Positions 1-5,887 of a stretch of DNA of 6,011 nt are shown in pieces. Under the pieces are notes generated by a model. The model saw only the letters and a program-made list of their open reading frames with translations, had not been told where the DNA came from and ran no database searches. Numbering within the stretch: position 1 is the first letter of the stretch; every line of letters starts with the position of its first letter. This DNA comes from an uncultured bacterium (GTDB taxonomy: Bacteria; Actinomycetota; Thermoleophilia; BMS3ABIN01). The stretch is taken from the NCBI GenBank assembly GCA_913009925.1, contig CAJVWY010000078.1, forward strand, positions 1 through 6,011, in the 5' to 3' direction. Position numbers and translations under genes: made by a program.

Positions 1-1002
1 CGAGGAGTCGATGCCGCCGGACATGCCGATCACGACCTTTTTGAAACCGTTTTTACGCACGTAATCACCCAGGCCCAGCTTGAGCGCCTGGTAGGCCTCG
101 GCGCTGCCGGCAAGCGGTTCGGGCAGGTGCACAGCCATCGGCCGCCGCGGCTCTCCGGACTCCGAGGGCGGCTTCACTCCCAGTGAAAAACTATGGATCG
201 GTCCGGGGTAGCGAGTGACGATGCCGTCCAGGCGGTGGCTGGCATCCTGGCGACGTGACTCCTGCACCTCGTCGAAGTCGATGTCCACCAGGACCAGATC
301 CTCTTCCAGGCTCCTGCCGCGCGCGATCAGTTCGCCGTACTCATTGTAAACCAGGCTGTTGCCGTCAAAGACCAGCTCGTCCTGCCCGCCCACCATGTTC
401 ACCAGGGCCACCGGGGTCACGTAGTCGCCGGACCTGGTCTTGAGCATCTCCTCCCTGGCCCGGGTCCGCCCCACACGGTAAGGTGAAGACGAGATATTGA
501 GCAGCAGCACTGCTCCGGCCGCCACCTGGGAACCGGCAGGATCATCCGGATACCAGATGTCCTCACAGATGCTGATGCCGATCAGCCTGCCGCCGTACTC
601 GAAGGCGGTGGGTCGTTTACCGGCGCTGAAGTAACGGAACTCGTCGAACACGCCATAGTTGGGCAGGCGCATCTTGTGGCAGACGCCGGCGACGCGACCG
701 CCGGCCAGCACCGCCGCGGCGTTGTACACCGGGTTGATACCGTCAAGAAACCCGACCACCGCTACGATGCCATCGGCCAGGGGCAGCAGACGCTCCAGGG
801 CCTGCGTATTAGCCCGGATAAAATCGGGGTTGAAGGTAAGGTCCTCGGGGGGATAGCCGGTCAGCGCCAGTTCGGGGAAGGCTACCAGGTCCGCCCCCAT
901 ATCGGCGGCGCGCCCGATGTACTCGCCGATCTTGTCGACGTTGGCGTCGAAATCACCGACAGTGCTGTCGATCTGGCCGAGTGCCAGCCGGATGCTCTTC
1001 AT
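1..1002 (-). CDS. nadE: Glutamine-dependent NAD+ synthetase, N-terminal part (3' end outside window)
   Basis: This gene encodes a cytoplasmic enzyme that makes NAD+ from deamido-NAD+ and ATP, with ammonia released from glutamine by a fused amidase domain. The visible 334 residues show a nitrilase-fold glutaminase domain at about 3-270 with the whole catalytic triad: Glu44 in FPELALTGYPPEDL, Lys110 in KMRLPNYGVFDEFRYF and Cys146 in ISICEDIW. A linker follows, then the start of the synthetase domain, whose ATP pyrophosphatase loop SGGIDS (328-333) lies at the very left edge. The rest of the synthetase domain is outside the window, so intactness cannot be judged. The start is the first ATG after the thrS stop. 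A GGTGGA lies 5 nt upstream as a modest ribosome-binding site. The gap to thrS is only 45 bp and no promoter or terminator is evident in it, so the two are probably co-transcribed. Family assignment is very secure; the operon is inferred. Confidence 0.96.
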   Translation of the reverse strand, partial: MKSIRLALGQIDSTVGDFDANVDKIGEYIGRAADMGADLVAFPELALTGYPPEDLTFNPDFIRANTQALERLLPLADGIVAVVGFLDGINPVYNAAAVLAGGRVAGVCHKMRLPNYGVFDEFRYFSAGKRPTAFEYGGRLIGISICEDIWYPDDPAGSQVAAGAVLLLNISSSPYRVGRTRAREEMLKTRSGDYVTPVALVNMVGGQDELVFDGNSLVYNEYGELIARGRSLEEDLVLVDIDFDEVQESRRQDASHRLDGIVTRYPGPIHSFSLGVKPPSESGEPRRPMAVHLPEPLAGSAEAYQALKLGLGDYVRKNGFKKVVIGMSGGIDSS

Positions 1003-1047
1003 ACGGATCCACCAGTTCCTGTCATCGGCCAGGCGCGAGCGAATATA

Positions 1048-2952
1048 TCATGATCTCGCCTCTATCTGCCTGGCCATGTCGGCGGCAAGCTCCTCCGGGT
1101 CCCGGATGCCCAGGTCACCTGCGTCGCGTGAACGTACCGATACGGTGCCGCCCTCCTCCTCACGGTCGCCGACGATAAGCATATAGGGCAGCCTTTCCAC
1201 CTCGGCGTCCCGGATCTTCTTGCCGACGGACTCCTGGCGATAGTCTGTCTTCACGCGTATACCCGCCCCGGTCAGTCTGTTCTCCACCTGCCGGGCGTAG
1301 GCGTCATGACGGTCGGCGATCGGCAGTATCACCGCCTGGACCGGAGCCAGCCACAGGGGGAACGCCCCGGCATAATGCTCAATGAGACAGCCCATGAAAC
1401 GCTCCAGCGAGCCCAGCAGCGCCCGGTGGATCATGATCGGCCGGTGCTCGCTGTTGTCCTCGCCGATATAGGTCACGTCGAAACGTTCCGGCAGGTTGAA
1501 GTCTACCTGGATAGTGGTGCATTGCCAGGCGCGCCCCAGGGCGTCCCTGATCTTCATGTCGATCTTGGGGCCGTAGAAAACGCCCTCGCCCGGGTCGATC
1601 CGATAATCGAGCTCAACCGTCTCCAGGGCCACCTTCAGCGCCTCAGTGGCCTGCTGCCAGTGCTCATCGCTGCCCACGGATTTCTCCGGTCGCGTCGACA
1701 GGTAGACTTCGTATTCCTCGAAACCGAAAGTCTTCAGCATGTACAGGACGAACCTGATAACGCCGATGATCTCGTCCTGCAGCTGTTCGGAGCGGCAGAA
1801 GATATGGGCGTCGTCCTGGGTGAAGCCGCGTACCCTGAGCAGGCCGTGCAGCACGCCGCTGCGCTCGTAACGGTAGACCGTTCCCAGCTCCGCCCAGCGG
1901 ATAGGCAGCTCCCGGTATGAACGCGTTCGTGACTTGTAGATCTTGATATGGCCCGGGCAGTTCATCGGCTTGACGATGAATTCCTGGCCGTCGATATCCA
2001 TGGGGGAATACATGTTCTCGCGGTAAAAGTCCCAGTGGCCCGATGTCTTCCACAGTTCGACACTGGCGATGTGGGGGATCATCACCATCTCGTAACCGCT
2101 GGCCAGGTGGGCGTCCCGCCAGAAATCTTCGATTATCTTGCGGATCAGCGCCCCCTTGGGATGCCAGAGCGGCAGCCCGGCGCCAACCTCGTCATCGATG
2201 TGGTACAGGTCCAGTTGCCTGCCCAGCACCCGGTGGTCGCGCCGTTCGGCTTCCTTTAGCCTCTCCAGGTGCTCTTCCAACTGCTTCCTTGAATTGAAGG
2301 CGGTGCCATAGATCCGGGTCAGCATCCGGTTGCTTTCATCGCCGCGCCAGTAGGCGCCGGCGACGGACAGGAGCTTGAACGCCTTTATCCTGCCTGTATC
2401 CGGGACATGCGGTCCGCGGCACAGATCGACGAAATCGTACTCGGCGTAGATGGTGGCTTTCTCTTCCAGGGGCAGCTCTTCCAGCAGCTCCAGCTTGAAG
2501 GGCTGGTCGCTGAACCTGCGCGCCGCCTCCTCGCGCTCCAGCTCCTGCCGCTCAAAGGGAGCCGCGGCGGCGATTATCTCAGCCATCTTCGCCTCGATGA
2601 CGGCCAGATCGGATTCAGAGATGGGCTGCGGCAGCAGAAAATCGTAATAGAAACCGTCGGTGATGGCCGGGCCGATACCCAGCTTGGTTCCGGGATAGAG
2701 CTGCATCATCGCATCGGCCAGCACATGGGCAGCGCTGTGCCGCATTATCTCCAGCCCCGCTTCGGAATCAGCGGTGATGATGGAGAGGGTGTCGCCTTCA
2801 TTCAGGGGATGGGAAAGGTCCACCGGCTCGCCGTTGACCTCGGCGGCCACAGCGGCCCTGGCCAGGCCCTTGCCGATCACGGCAGCCGCGTCTCCGGCGG
2901 TGGACCCCTCCGGGACCTCGATGGTGCTGTTATCGGGAAGTTTTATCTCCAT
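1048..2952 (-). CDS. thrS: Threonyl-tRNA synthetase
   Basis: This class II aminoacyl-tRNA synthetase charges tRNA-Thr with threonine in the cytoplasm. The protein is 634 residues from the chosen start, close to the E. coli enzyme. Domains in order are an N-terminal TGS domain (about 1-62), the editing domain with HSAAH (His72, His76) and LCRGPH (Cys178, His182), the catalytic core, and a C-terminal anticodon-binding domain from about 540. The zinc ligands of the active site are present: Cys332 in MNCPGH, His383 in QDDAHIF and His509 in MIHRA. Motif 2 (RVRGFTQDDAHIF) and motif 3 (GSLERF) are intact. I chose the ATG at 2952 because the family normally begins at MxIxLPDxS. An ATG at 2979 adds nine residues (MLNLATVSS), and neither start has a strong ribosome-binding site. 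No T-box or other leader riboswitch is apparent in the short upstream gap. nadE follows 45 bp downstream in the same direction. Confidence 0.98.
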   Translation of the reverse strand: MEIKLPDNSTIEVPEGSTAGDAAAVIGKGLARAAVAAEVNGEPVDLSHPLNEGDTLSIITADSEAGLEIMRHSAAHVLADAMMQLYPGTKLGIGPAITDGFYYDFLLPQPISESDLAVIEAKMAEIIAAAAPFERQELEREEAARRFSDQPFKLELLEELPLEEKATIYAEYDFVDLCRGPHVPDTGRIKAFKLLSVAGAYWRGDESNRMLTRIYGTAFNSRKQLEEHLERLKEAERRDHRVLGRQLDLYHIDDEVGAGLPLWHPKGALIRKIIEDFWRDAHLASGYEMVMIPHIASVELWKTSGHWDFYRENMYSPMDIDGQEFIVKPMNCPGHIKIYKSRTRSYRELPIRWAELGTVYRYERSGVLHGLLRVRGFTQDDAHIFCRSEQLQDEIIGVIRFVLYMLKTFGFEEYEVYLSTRPEKSVGSDEHWQQATEALKVALETVELDYRIDPGEGVFYGPKIDMKIRDALGRAWQCTTIQVDFNLPERFDVTYIGEDNSEHRPIMIHRALLGSLERFMGCLIEHYAGAFPLWLAPVQAVILPIADRHDAYARQVENRLTGAGIRVKTDYRQESVGKKIRDAEVERLPYMLIVGDREEEGGTVSVRSRDAGDLGIRDPEELAADMARQIEARS

Positions 2953-3040
2953 AGACGATACCGTCGCCAAGTTTAGCATAAATGTTTAGAATCCTGTCCG
3001 ACGGCGGCGCGGAGGTTGGTATTCTGCGGAGTGTGGTTGT

Positions 3041-3059
3041 TCCGGTGTTGCCGACCGGA
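3041..3059. other. Stem-loop between lipoprotein gene and thrS
   Basis: A perfect 6-bp inverted repeat (TCCGGT, 7-nt loop, ACCGGA) begins 14 nt beyond the lipoprotein stop codon. No T-tract follows on either strand, so it is not a standard intrinsic terminator. It could act as a 3'-end stabiliser or with a termination factor, or be chance in GC-rich DNA. Transcription from the lipoprotein gene into thrS is not ruled out. Confidence 0.3.
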
Positions 3060-3073
3060 CCGGCCTTGATCCC

Positions 3074-4324
3074 CTATGTACCCGGGCCGAGCTCCGCGGG
3101 GATCTCCCGGCAGGTACACCAGGCAAACAAAAGGTTTTCGTACTCCCCCTCAAACAATAACCGGTGACTCGATCCGTCCGCTACAACCAGCCATAGTTTG
3201 CTGTGCCCGGTTCTGGGCGCAGCGGGATCCATGTCATCAGACGCAGCCGACAGGGCGATCGTTGAGTCGTCCGGAGACCACGCGATCGTCGCCGCGGAGA
3301 ATGCGCCGTTGACACGGCTGGACCGCCAGATGCGCCGGTGGTCCAGGTTCCTGAGATCAACCACCCAGACTGATTTACTGTTTGCCTCTTCAGTGATATA
3401 AGCGAGGCGTTGCGAGTCGTGTGACCATACGGGAAAACCCGGTTCCGACATTAGCAGCAGGCCGGCATCCACCTTCTCCCTTATTTCCGGGGTGTAATGA
3501 TCCTCTTCCTCCGCCGGCCTCATGCCTTCAGTGATGTTTACCATATCCGTGCCATCTGCGTTCATGGTGTATATGTCCACGAGATGTCTCTGCAGATCAT
3601 TCATGGCGAACGCGAAACGTTTGCCGTCCGGTGACCAGGCGATGCTCAAAGGAGGTTGCGGCAAGGGCAATGTTAGAAGTCCATCGCCCGAGACGGAAAT
3701 GACATGAAGCACGGACGGGGTTCGTTCACTGGTCCCTTCGCCTGGTTTCGATATGGGCAGTAATTGACTCGCCTCGACAAAAGCGATGCGGGTTCCGTCA
3801 GGAGACCAGACAAGATCTTGCGCCGGCAGTTCGCTCAGCTGGATCAGGTTGCTTCCATCTGCCCCCATCAGCATCAATCTTCCGTTCATGTCGTTCTGCT
3901 GTTCCTTGTTGGCGATATATGCAAGACGGGTGCAGTCGGGAGACAGGGTCAGAAAGGGTGCGGTGCGGTCCTGAAGCGGTACTACCCCGGTATTGTTTTG
4001 AATTCTGCGGGGGTCGCCCCCGTCGGGACTTATCGCCCAGGTCGTTATCTCGATGTTTCGACCGCCGTTGCCGACACTTACCTGATTAAACAGGATTGTC
4101 CCACTTATTCCGGCTTCTGCTCCGGAACCCCCGCCCGATTCCCCGGTCTCATCTGTTTCCGATGACTGAGTGAGATTGCTTGCCGGGGAATCTATGCCCG
4201 GAGAATCAGCTGTTTCCCCGGTGCCGCATGAAACAAGTAGCAATGAGAGAACGGTCAGGCATGCAATCAGTTGCCAGTGGGCTTTGATGGGATACGAATT
4301 TGTATTATGAGTCACGCCACCCAT
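3074..4324 (-). CDS. Exported lipoprotein with PD40/TolB-like beta-propeller repeats
   Basis: No specific function is recognised; the gene encodes a predicted surface-anchored beta-propeller lipoprotein. From the ATG at 4324 the product has 416 residues. A basic and polar N-terminus is followed by a hydrophobic stretch (LIACLTVLSLLLVSC) ending in the lipobox LVSC, so Cys33 would be lipidated after signal peptidase II cleavage. A Ser/Thr/Glu/Gly-rich tether of about 40 residues follows. Five PD40/WD40-like motifs can be read: LSPDCTRLAYIAN (about 127), WSPDGTRIAFVEA (173), WSPDGKRFAFAMND (230), WSHDSQRLAYITEE (300) and WSPDDSTIALSA (349). They fit the WSPDG+[RK]hAa pattern of TolB-type propellers. 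The C-terminus has an odd CxC (AWCTCREIP). A GTG at 4384 would extend the frame by 20 residues, but CCTCCT precedes it instead of a Shine-Dalgarno sequence, so I prefer the internal ATG. Codon third positions look less GC-rich than in the neighbours. It may bind a ligand or partner protein; enzymatic activity cannot be inferred. Confidence 0.88.
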   Translation of the reverse strand: MGGVTHNTNSYPIKAHWQLIACLTVLSLLLVSCGTGETADSPGIDSPASNLTQSSETDETGESGGGSGAEAGISGTILFNQVSVGNGGRNIEITTWAISPDGGDPRRIQNNTGVVPLQDRTAPFLTLSPDCTRLAYIANKEQQNDMNGRLMLMGADGSNLIQLSELPAQDLVWSPDGTRIAFVEASQLLPISKPGEGTSERTPSVLHVISVSGDGLLTLPLPQPPLSIAWSPDGKRFAFAMNDLQRHLVDIYTMNADGTDMVNITEGMRPAEEEDHYTPEIREKVDAGLLLMSEPGFPVWSHDSQRLAYITEEANSKSVWVVDLRNLDHRRIWRSSRVNGAFSAATIAWSPDDSTIALSAASDDMDPAAPRTGHSKLWLVVADGSSHRLLFEGEYENLLFAWCTCREIPAELGPGT

Positions 4325-4397
4325 ATGTCCAAATTCTTCATTGGAAGTACGAAACCTGTTTGGCGTCAAGGTCTCGGGTAACACAGGAGGAAATATT

Positions 4398-4473
4398 TGG
4401 TGGGCGATAGCGGGTTCGAACCACTGACCCCCAGCTTGTCGAGCTGGTGCTCTCCCAACTGAGCTAATCGCCC
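4398..4473 (-). tRNA. tRNA-Val, anticodon GAC, with C at position 33
   Basis: The 76-nt cloverleaf is complete. The acceptor stem is GGGCGAT paired with ATCGCCC, the D arm GCTC/GAGC with an AGTTGGGA loop, the anticodon stem CCAGC/GCTGG, the variable loop GGGTC, and the T arm AGTGG/CCGCT with loop TTCGAAC and one G-T wobble. The discriminator is A73 and CCA is encoded. The seven-base anticodon loop is TCGACAA, which puts GAC at 34-36 (4440-4438), so the tRNA reads valine GUC and GUU codons. A73, A35 and C36 agree with bacterial valine identity. The oddity is C33 (a G at 4441 on the plus strand), because U33 is nearly universal in elongator tRNAs. Everything else looks functional, and it has its own promoter. 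No terminator is visible between its CCA end and the downstream lipoprotein gene. Confidence 0.96.
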
Positions 4474-4486
4474 TTTTCAGTGAAAA
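4474..4486. other. Perfect AT-rich dyad abutting the tRNA 5' end
   Basis: TTTTC, a 3-nt loop and GAAAA form a perfect 5-bp inverted repeat. It ends exactly one base before G1 of the tRNA, in the transcribed leader. In the precursor it could form a small hairpin at the RNase P cleavage site. The stem is weak (four A-U pairs and one G-C), so a structural role is only a possibility. Confidence 0.4.
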
Positions 4487-4507
4487 CGTCTGGCTGGTAG
4501 CGGTCTC

Positions 4508-4536
4508 ATTTTAGCTAGCGGCACCAGCTATGGCAA
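4508..4536 (-). promoter_or_regulatory. Sigma-70-type promoter of the tRNA-Val gene
   Basis: On the minus strand a TTGCCA -35 hexamer (4536-4531) is separated by exactly 17 bp from a TAAAAT -10 hexamer (4513-4508). Each matches five of six bases of the TTGACA/TATAAT consensus. Transcription would start near 4501, giving a leader of roughly 27 nt before the tRNA. The spacer carries a TAGCT...AGCTA inverted repeat (4512-4516 and 4526-4530) that overlaps the first base pairs of the -10 hexamer. That dyad could be an operator or coincidence. The promoter call rests on sequence match and position only. Confidence 0.7.
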
Positions 4537-4624
4537 GACGGTGCGCCGCTGTCTCCGGGTGTTTTGCCGGCGAAGCTCATACCGCTTTATGAATCAGGCT
4601 CCATCTGCGTGGAATAATCTGGAT

Positions 4625-4659
4625 TTCCGGATGACCCCTACCCTGGGGGCTACCGGGAA
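4625..4659. other. Nested imperfect inverted repeat in the non-coding gap
   Basis: Within the 276-bp stretch between the dehydrogenase gene and the tRNA, CCGG (4627-4630) and CCGG (4653-4656) flank CCCC (4635-4638) and GGGG (4645-4648) with a 6-nt loop. The result is a hairpin with an internal loop of four bases on each side. There is no T-tract. No gene could be supported in this gap: the short open frames on both strands lack a credible start, ribosome-binding site or recognisable protein pattern. Confidence 0.25.
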
Positions 4660-4729
4660 CACCTGGCTATCGATATGAGTCGGTCACTGACAACCGGTTT
4701 CAGGAGGTCGCATGTTTAAGAAATGAATG

Positions 4730-4748
4730 CCGGTGCTGGTGATACCGG
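4730..4748 (-). terminator. Weak candidate terminator of the dehydrogenase gene
   Basis: Immediately after the dehydrogenase stop codon, the minus strand shows CCGGT, a 9-nt loop and ACCGG. A pyrimidine-rich, moderately T-rich tail (CATTCATTTCTT) follows. The stem is short (5 bp) and the tail is interrupted, so this is a marginal intrinsic terminator. Its placement after the last gene of the unit, ahead of a tRNA with its own promoter, fits a termination role. Confidence 0.3.
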
Positions 4749-4749
4749 T

Positions 4750-5781
4750 TCAAAACGACTGAGGTTCGATAATAACCTTTATCGATTCACCCGGATTCGC
4801 CACCAGTTCGAAACCGCGGCCTATATCAACCAGCTGCAGGCGATGGGTAACGGTTTCCTCCACCGGCAGGCGGCCGGCGCGAATGAGTTCCAGGGCTGTC
4901 TCGCAGTCCGCGGGACTGCCGGCATAGCTGCTGGTAAGGGTTGTTTCTCTACGCCAGAAGAACTCGTTGACAGCCAGCGGCAGCTTGAACTCCGGTCTGG
5001 TGGTGGCGAAAAACAGTACGGTGCCCATGCGGGCCACGGCCTGAAGAGACTGCTCGATGGCTTGAGCAGCGCCGACGCAGGTGATGACCAGATCGGCGCC
5101 GCGACCGTCGTTCATCCGGCGGAATGCGGCGGATACGTCTTCATCCGCCTTGATGGTCTCTTCGGCGCCCAGCCGCCGGGCGGCCTCCAGCCGGAAATCA
5201 ACAACGTCAGTGGCTACGATGCGCCCCGCCCCCAGGGCCCGGGCCACCATGACATGTAACAGCCCGGATATGCCACTGCCGACCACCAGCACCGAGCAGC
5301 CGGGGAAGGAACGGGCCTGCTTCTGGCCACGCAGCACGCAGGCCAGCGGCTCCATGAAAGAACCCTGTATATAGGAAACGGAGTCGGGCAGGAGGAAGGT
5401 TCCCCGTTCAACATTGATGGCCGGGATCCGCACGAATTCGGCGAAGCCACCGGGGTCGAAGCTGGTGGTCCTGAGGGTCTCACAAACGGTGTGATGGCCG
5501 CTGCGGCAGTAGTGGCAGGTCATGCAGGGCACGTGATGGGTGACGGCCACCCGGTCGCCCTCATGAAAGTTCTCCACACCCTCCCCCACCCCGACTACCT
5601 CGCCGGCGATCTCGTGACCGAGGACCAGCGGCACCTTGTGCTCACGGTACCATTCCATGACATCACTGCCACAGATGCCGCTGGCAATGACACGGACCAG
5701 CAGCTCGCCGGCCCCGATCTCCGGTACCGGCATCTCCTGCAGCCGCACATCGCTGTTGCTGTAATACATGGCTACGCGCAT
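4750..5781 (-). CDS. Zinc-dependent medium-chain alcohol/polyol dehydrogenase
   Basis: This cytoplasmic MDR-superfamily enzyme oxidises a secondary alcohol, probably of a polyol or polyol phosphate, with NAD(P)+. At 343 residues it has the normal family length and is intact. Likely catalytic zinc ligands are Cys37 (GICGSD), His56-Glu57 (LGHE) and Glu144 (FMEPLA). Structural zinc is held by Cys86, Cys89, Cys92 and Cys100 in CMTCHYCRSGHHTVC. The Rossmann domain carries GSGISG (168-173), and Asp192 at the end of the second beta strand favours NAD+ over NADP+. The overall pattern resembles sorbitol, galactitol-1-phosphate and threonine 3-dehydrogenases; the substrate cannot be decided from sequence. 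The ATG at 5781 is preceded by GGAGAAGGG (5798-5790), a convincing ribosome-binding site. The upstream same-strand neighbour looks like a DhnA-type aldolase, which supports a sugar or polyol catabolic role. Zinc family and NAD preference are well supported; the pathway is inferred. Confidence 0.95.
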   Translation of the reverse strand: MRVAMYYSNSDVRLQEMPVPEIGAGELLVRVIASGICGSDVMEWYREHKVPLVLGHEIAGEVVGVGEGVENFHEGDRVAVTHHVPCMTCHYCRSGHHTVCETLRTTSFDPGGFAEFVRIPAINVERGTFLLPDSVSYIQGSFMEPLACVLRGQKQARSFPGCSVLVVGSGISGLLHVMVARALGAGRIVATDVVDFRLEAARRLGAEETIKADEDVSAAFRRMNDGRGADLVITCVGAAQAIEQSLQAVARMGTVLFFATTRPEFKLPLAVNEFFWRRETTLTSSYAGSPADCETALELIRAGRLPVEETVTHRLQLVDIGRGFELVANPGESIKVIIEPQSF

Positions 5782-5832
5782 GGCTTTATCCCTTCTCCAT
5801 CAGCCGCGAGACACGACCCGGCGCGCTATCTT

Positions 5833-5853
5833 GTTCACACACGCATGTGGAAC
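5833..5853. other. Hairpin in the aldolase-dehydrogenase intergenic gap
   Basis: In the 106-bp gap the minus strand reads GTTCCACA, loop TGCG, then TGTG-T-GAAC. This is an 8-bp stem with a single bulged T. No T-tract follows, so it is not a classical terminator. It could be an mRNA processing or stabilising element between co-transcribed genes, or a regulator site. No clear promoter was found in the same gap. Confidence 0.3.
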
Positions 5854-5887
5854 CTTCATTGATGTTTCACGGTCTAATGAGCTGTTA

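Noticed and set aside
1306..1920. Plus-strand open frame of 204 codons opposite thrS
   Set aside because: It is a mirror frame of the conserved catalytic region of ThrRS, with no ribosome-binding site or protein family features of its own. The 189-codon frame at 2407-2976 is rejected for the same reason.
2953..3073. T-box or other riboswitch ahead of thrS
   Set aside because: The gap is only about 120 bp and shows no T-box core, specifier-loop arrangement or terminator/antiterminator pair.
4385..4400. AGGAGG with a GTG start on the plus strand next to the tRNA
   Set aside because: The reading frame would run through the antisense of the tRNA. On the minus strand the same bases are CCTCCT, which is not a ribosome-binding site.
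3060..4473. Genomic island integrated at tRNA-Val
   Set aside because: No duplicate of the tRNA 3' end was found by eye on the far side of the lipoprotein gene, and there is no integrase. The next genes are ordinary housekeeping genes.
4559..4678. Short plus-strand frame (GTG start, 39 codons) in the gap between dehydrogenase and tRNA
   Set aside because: It has no Shine-Dalgarno sequence, no hydrophobic or toxin-like pattern and no clear neighbour. A second open stretch at 4618-4718 has no usable start.
4723..5259. Plus-strand open frame of 178 codons opposite the dehydrogenase gene
   Set aside because: It lies almost wholly antisense to an intact, motif-rich dehydrogenase and its product has no recognisable domain pattern. 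Long antisense frames are expected in GC-rich genes.
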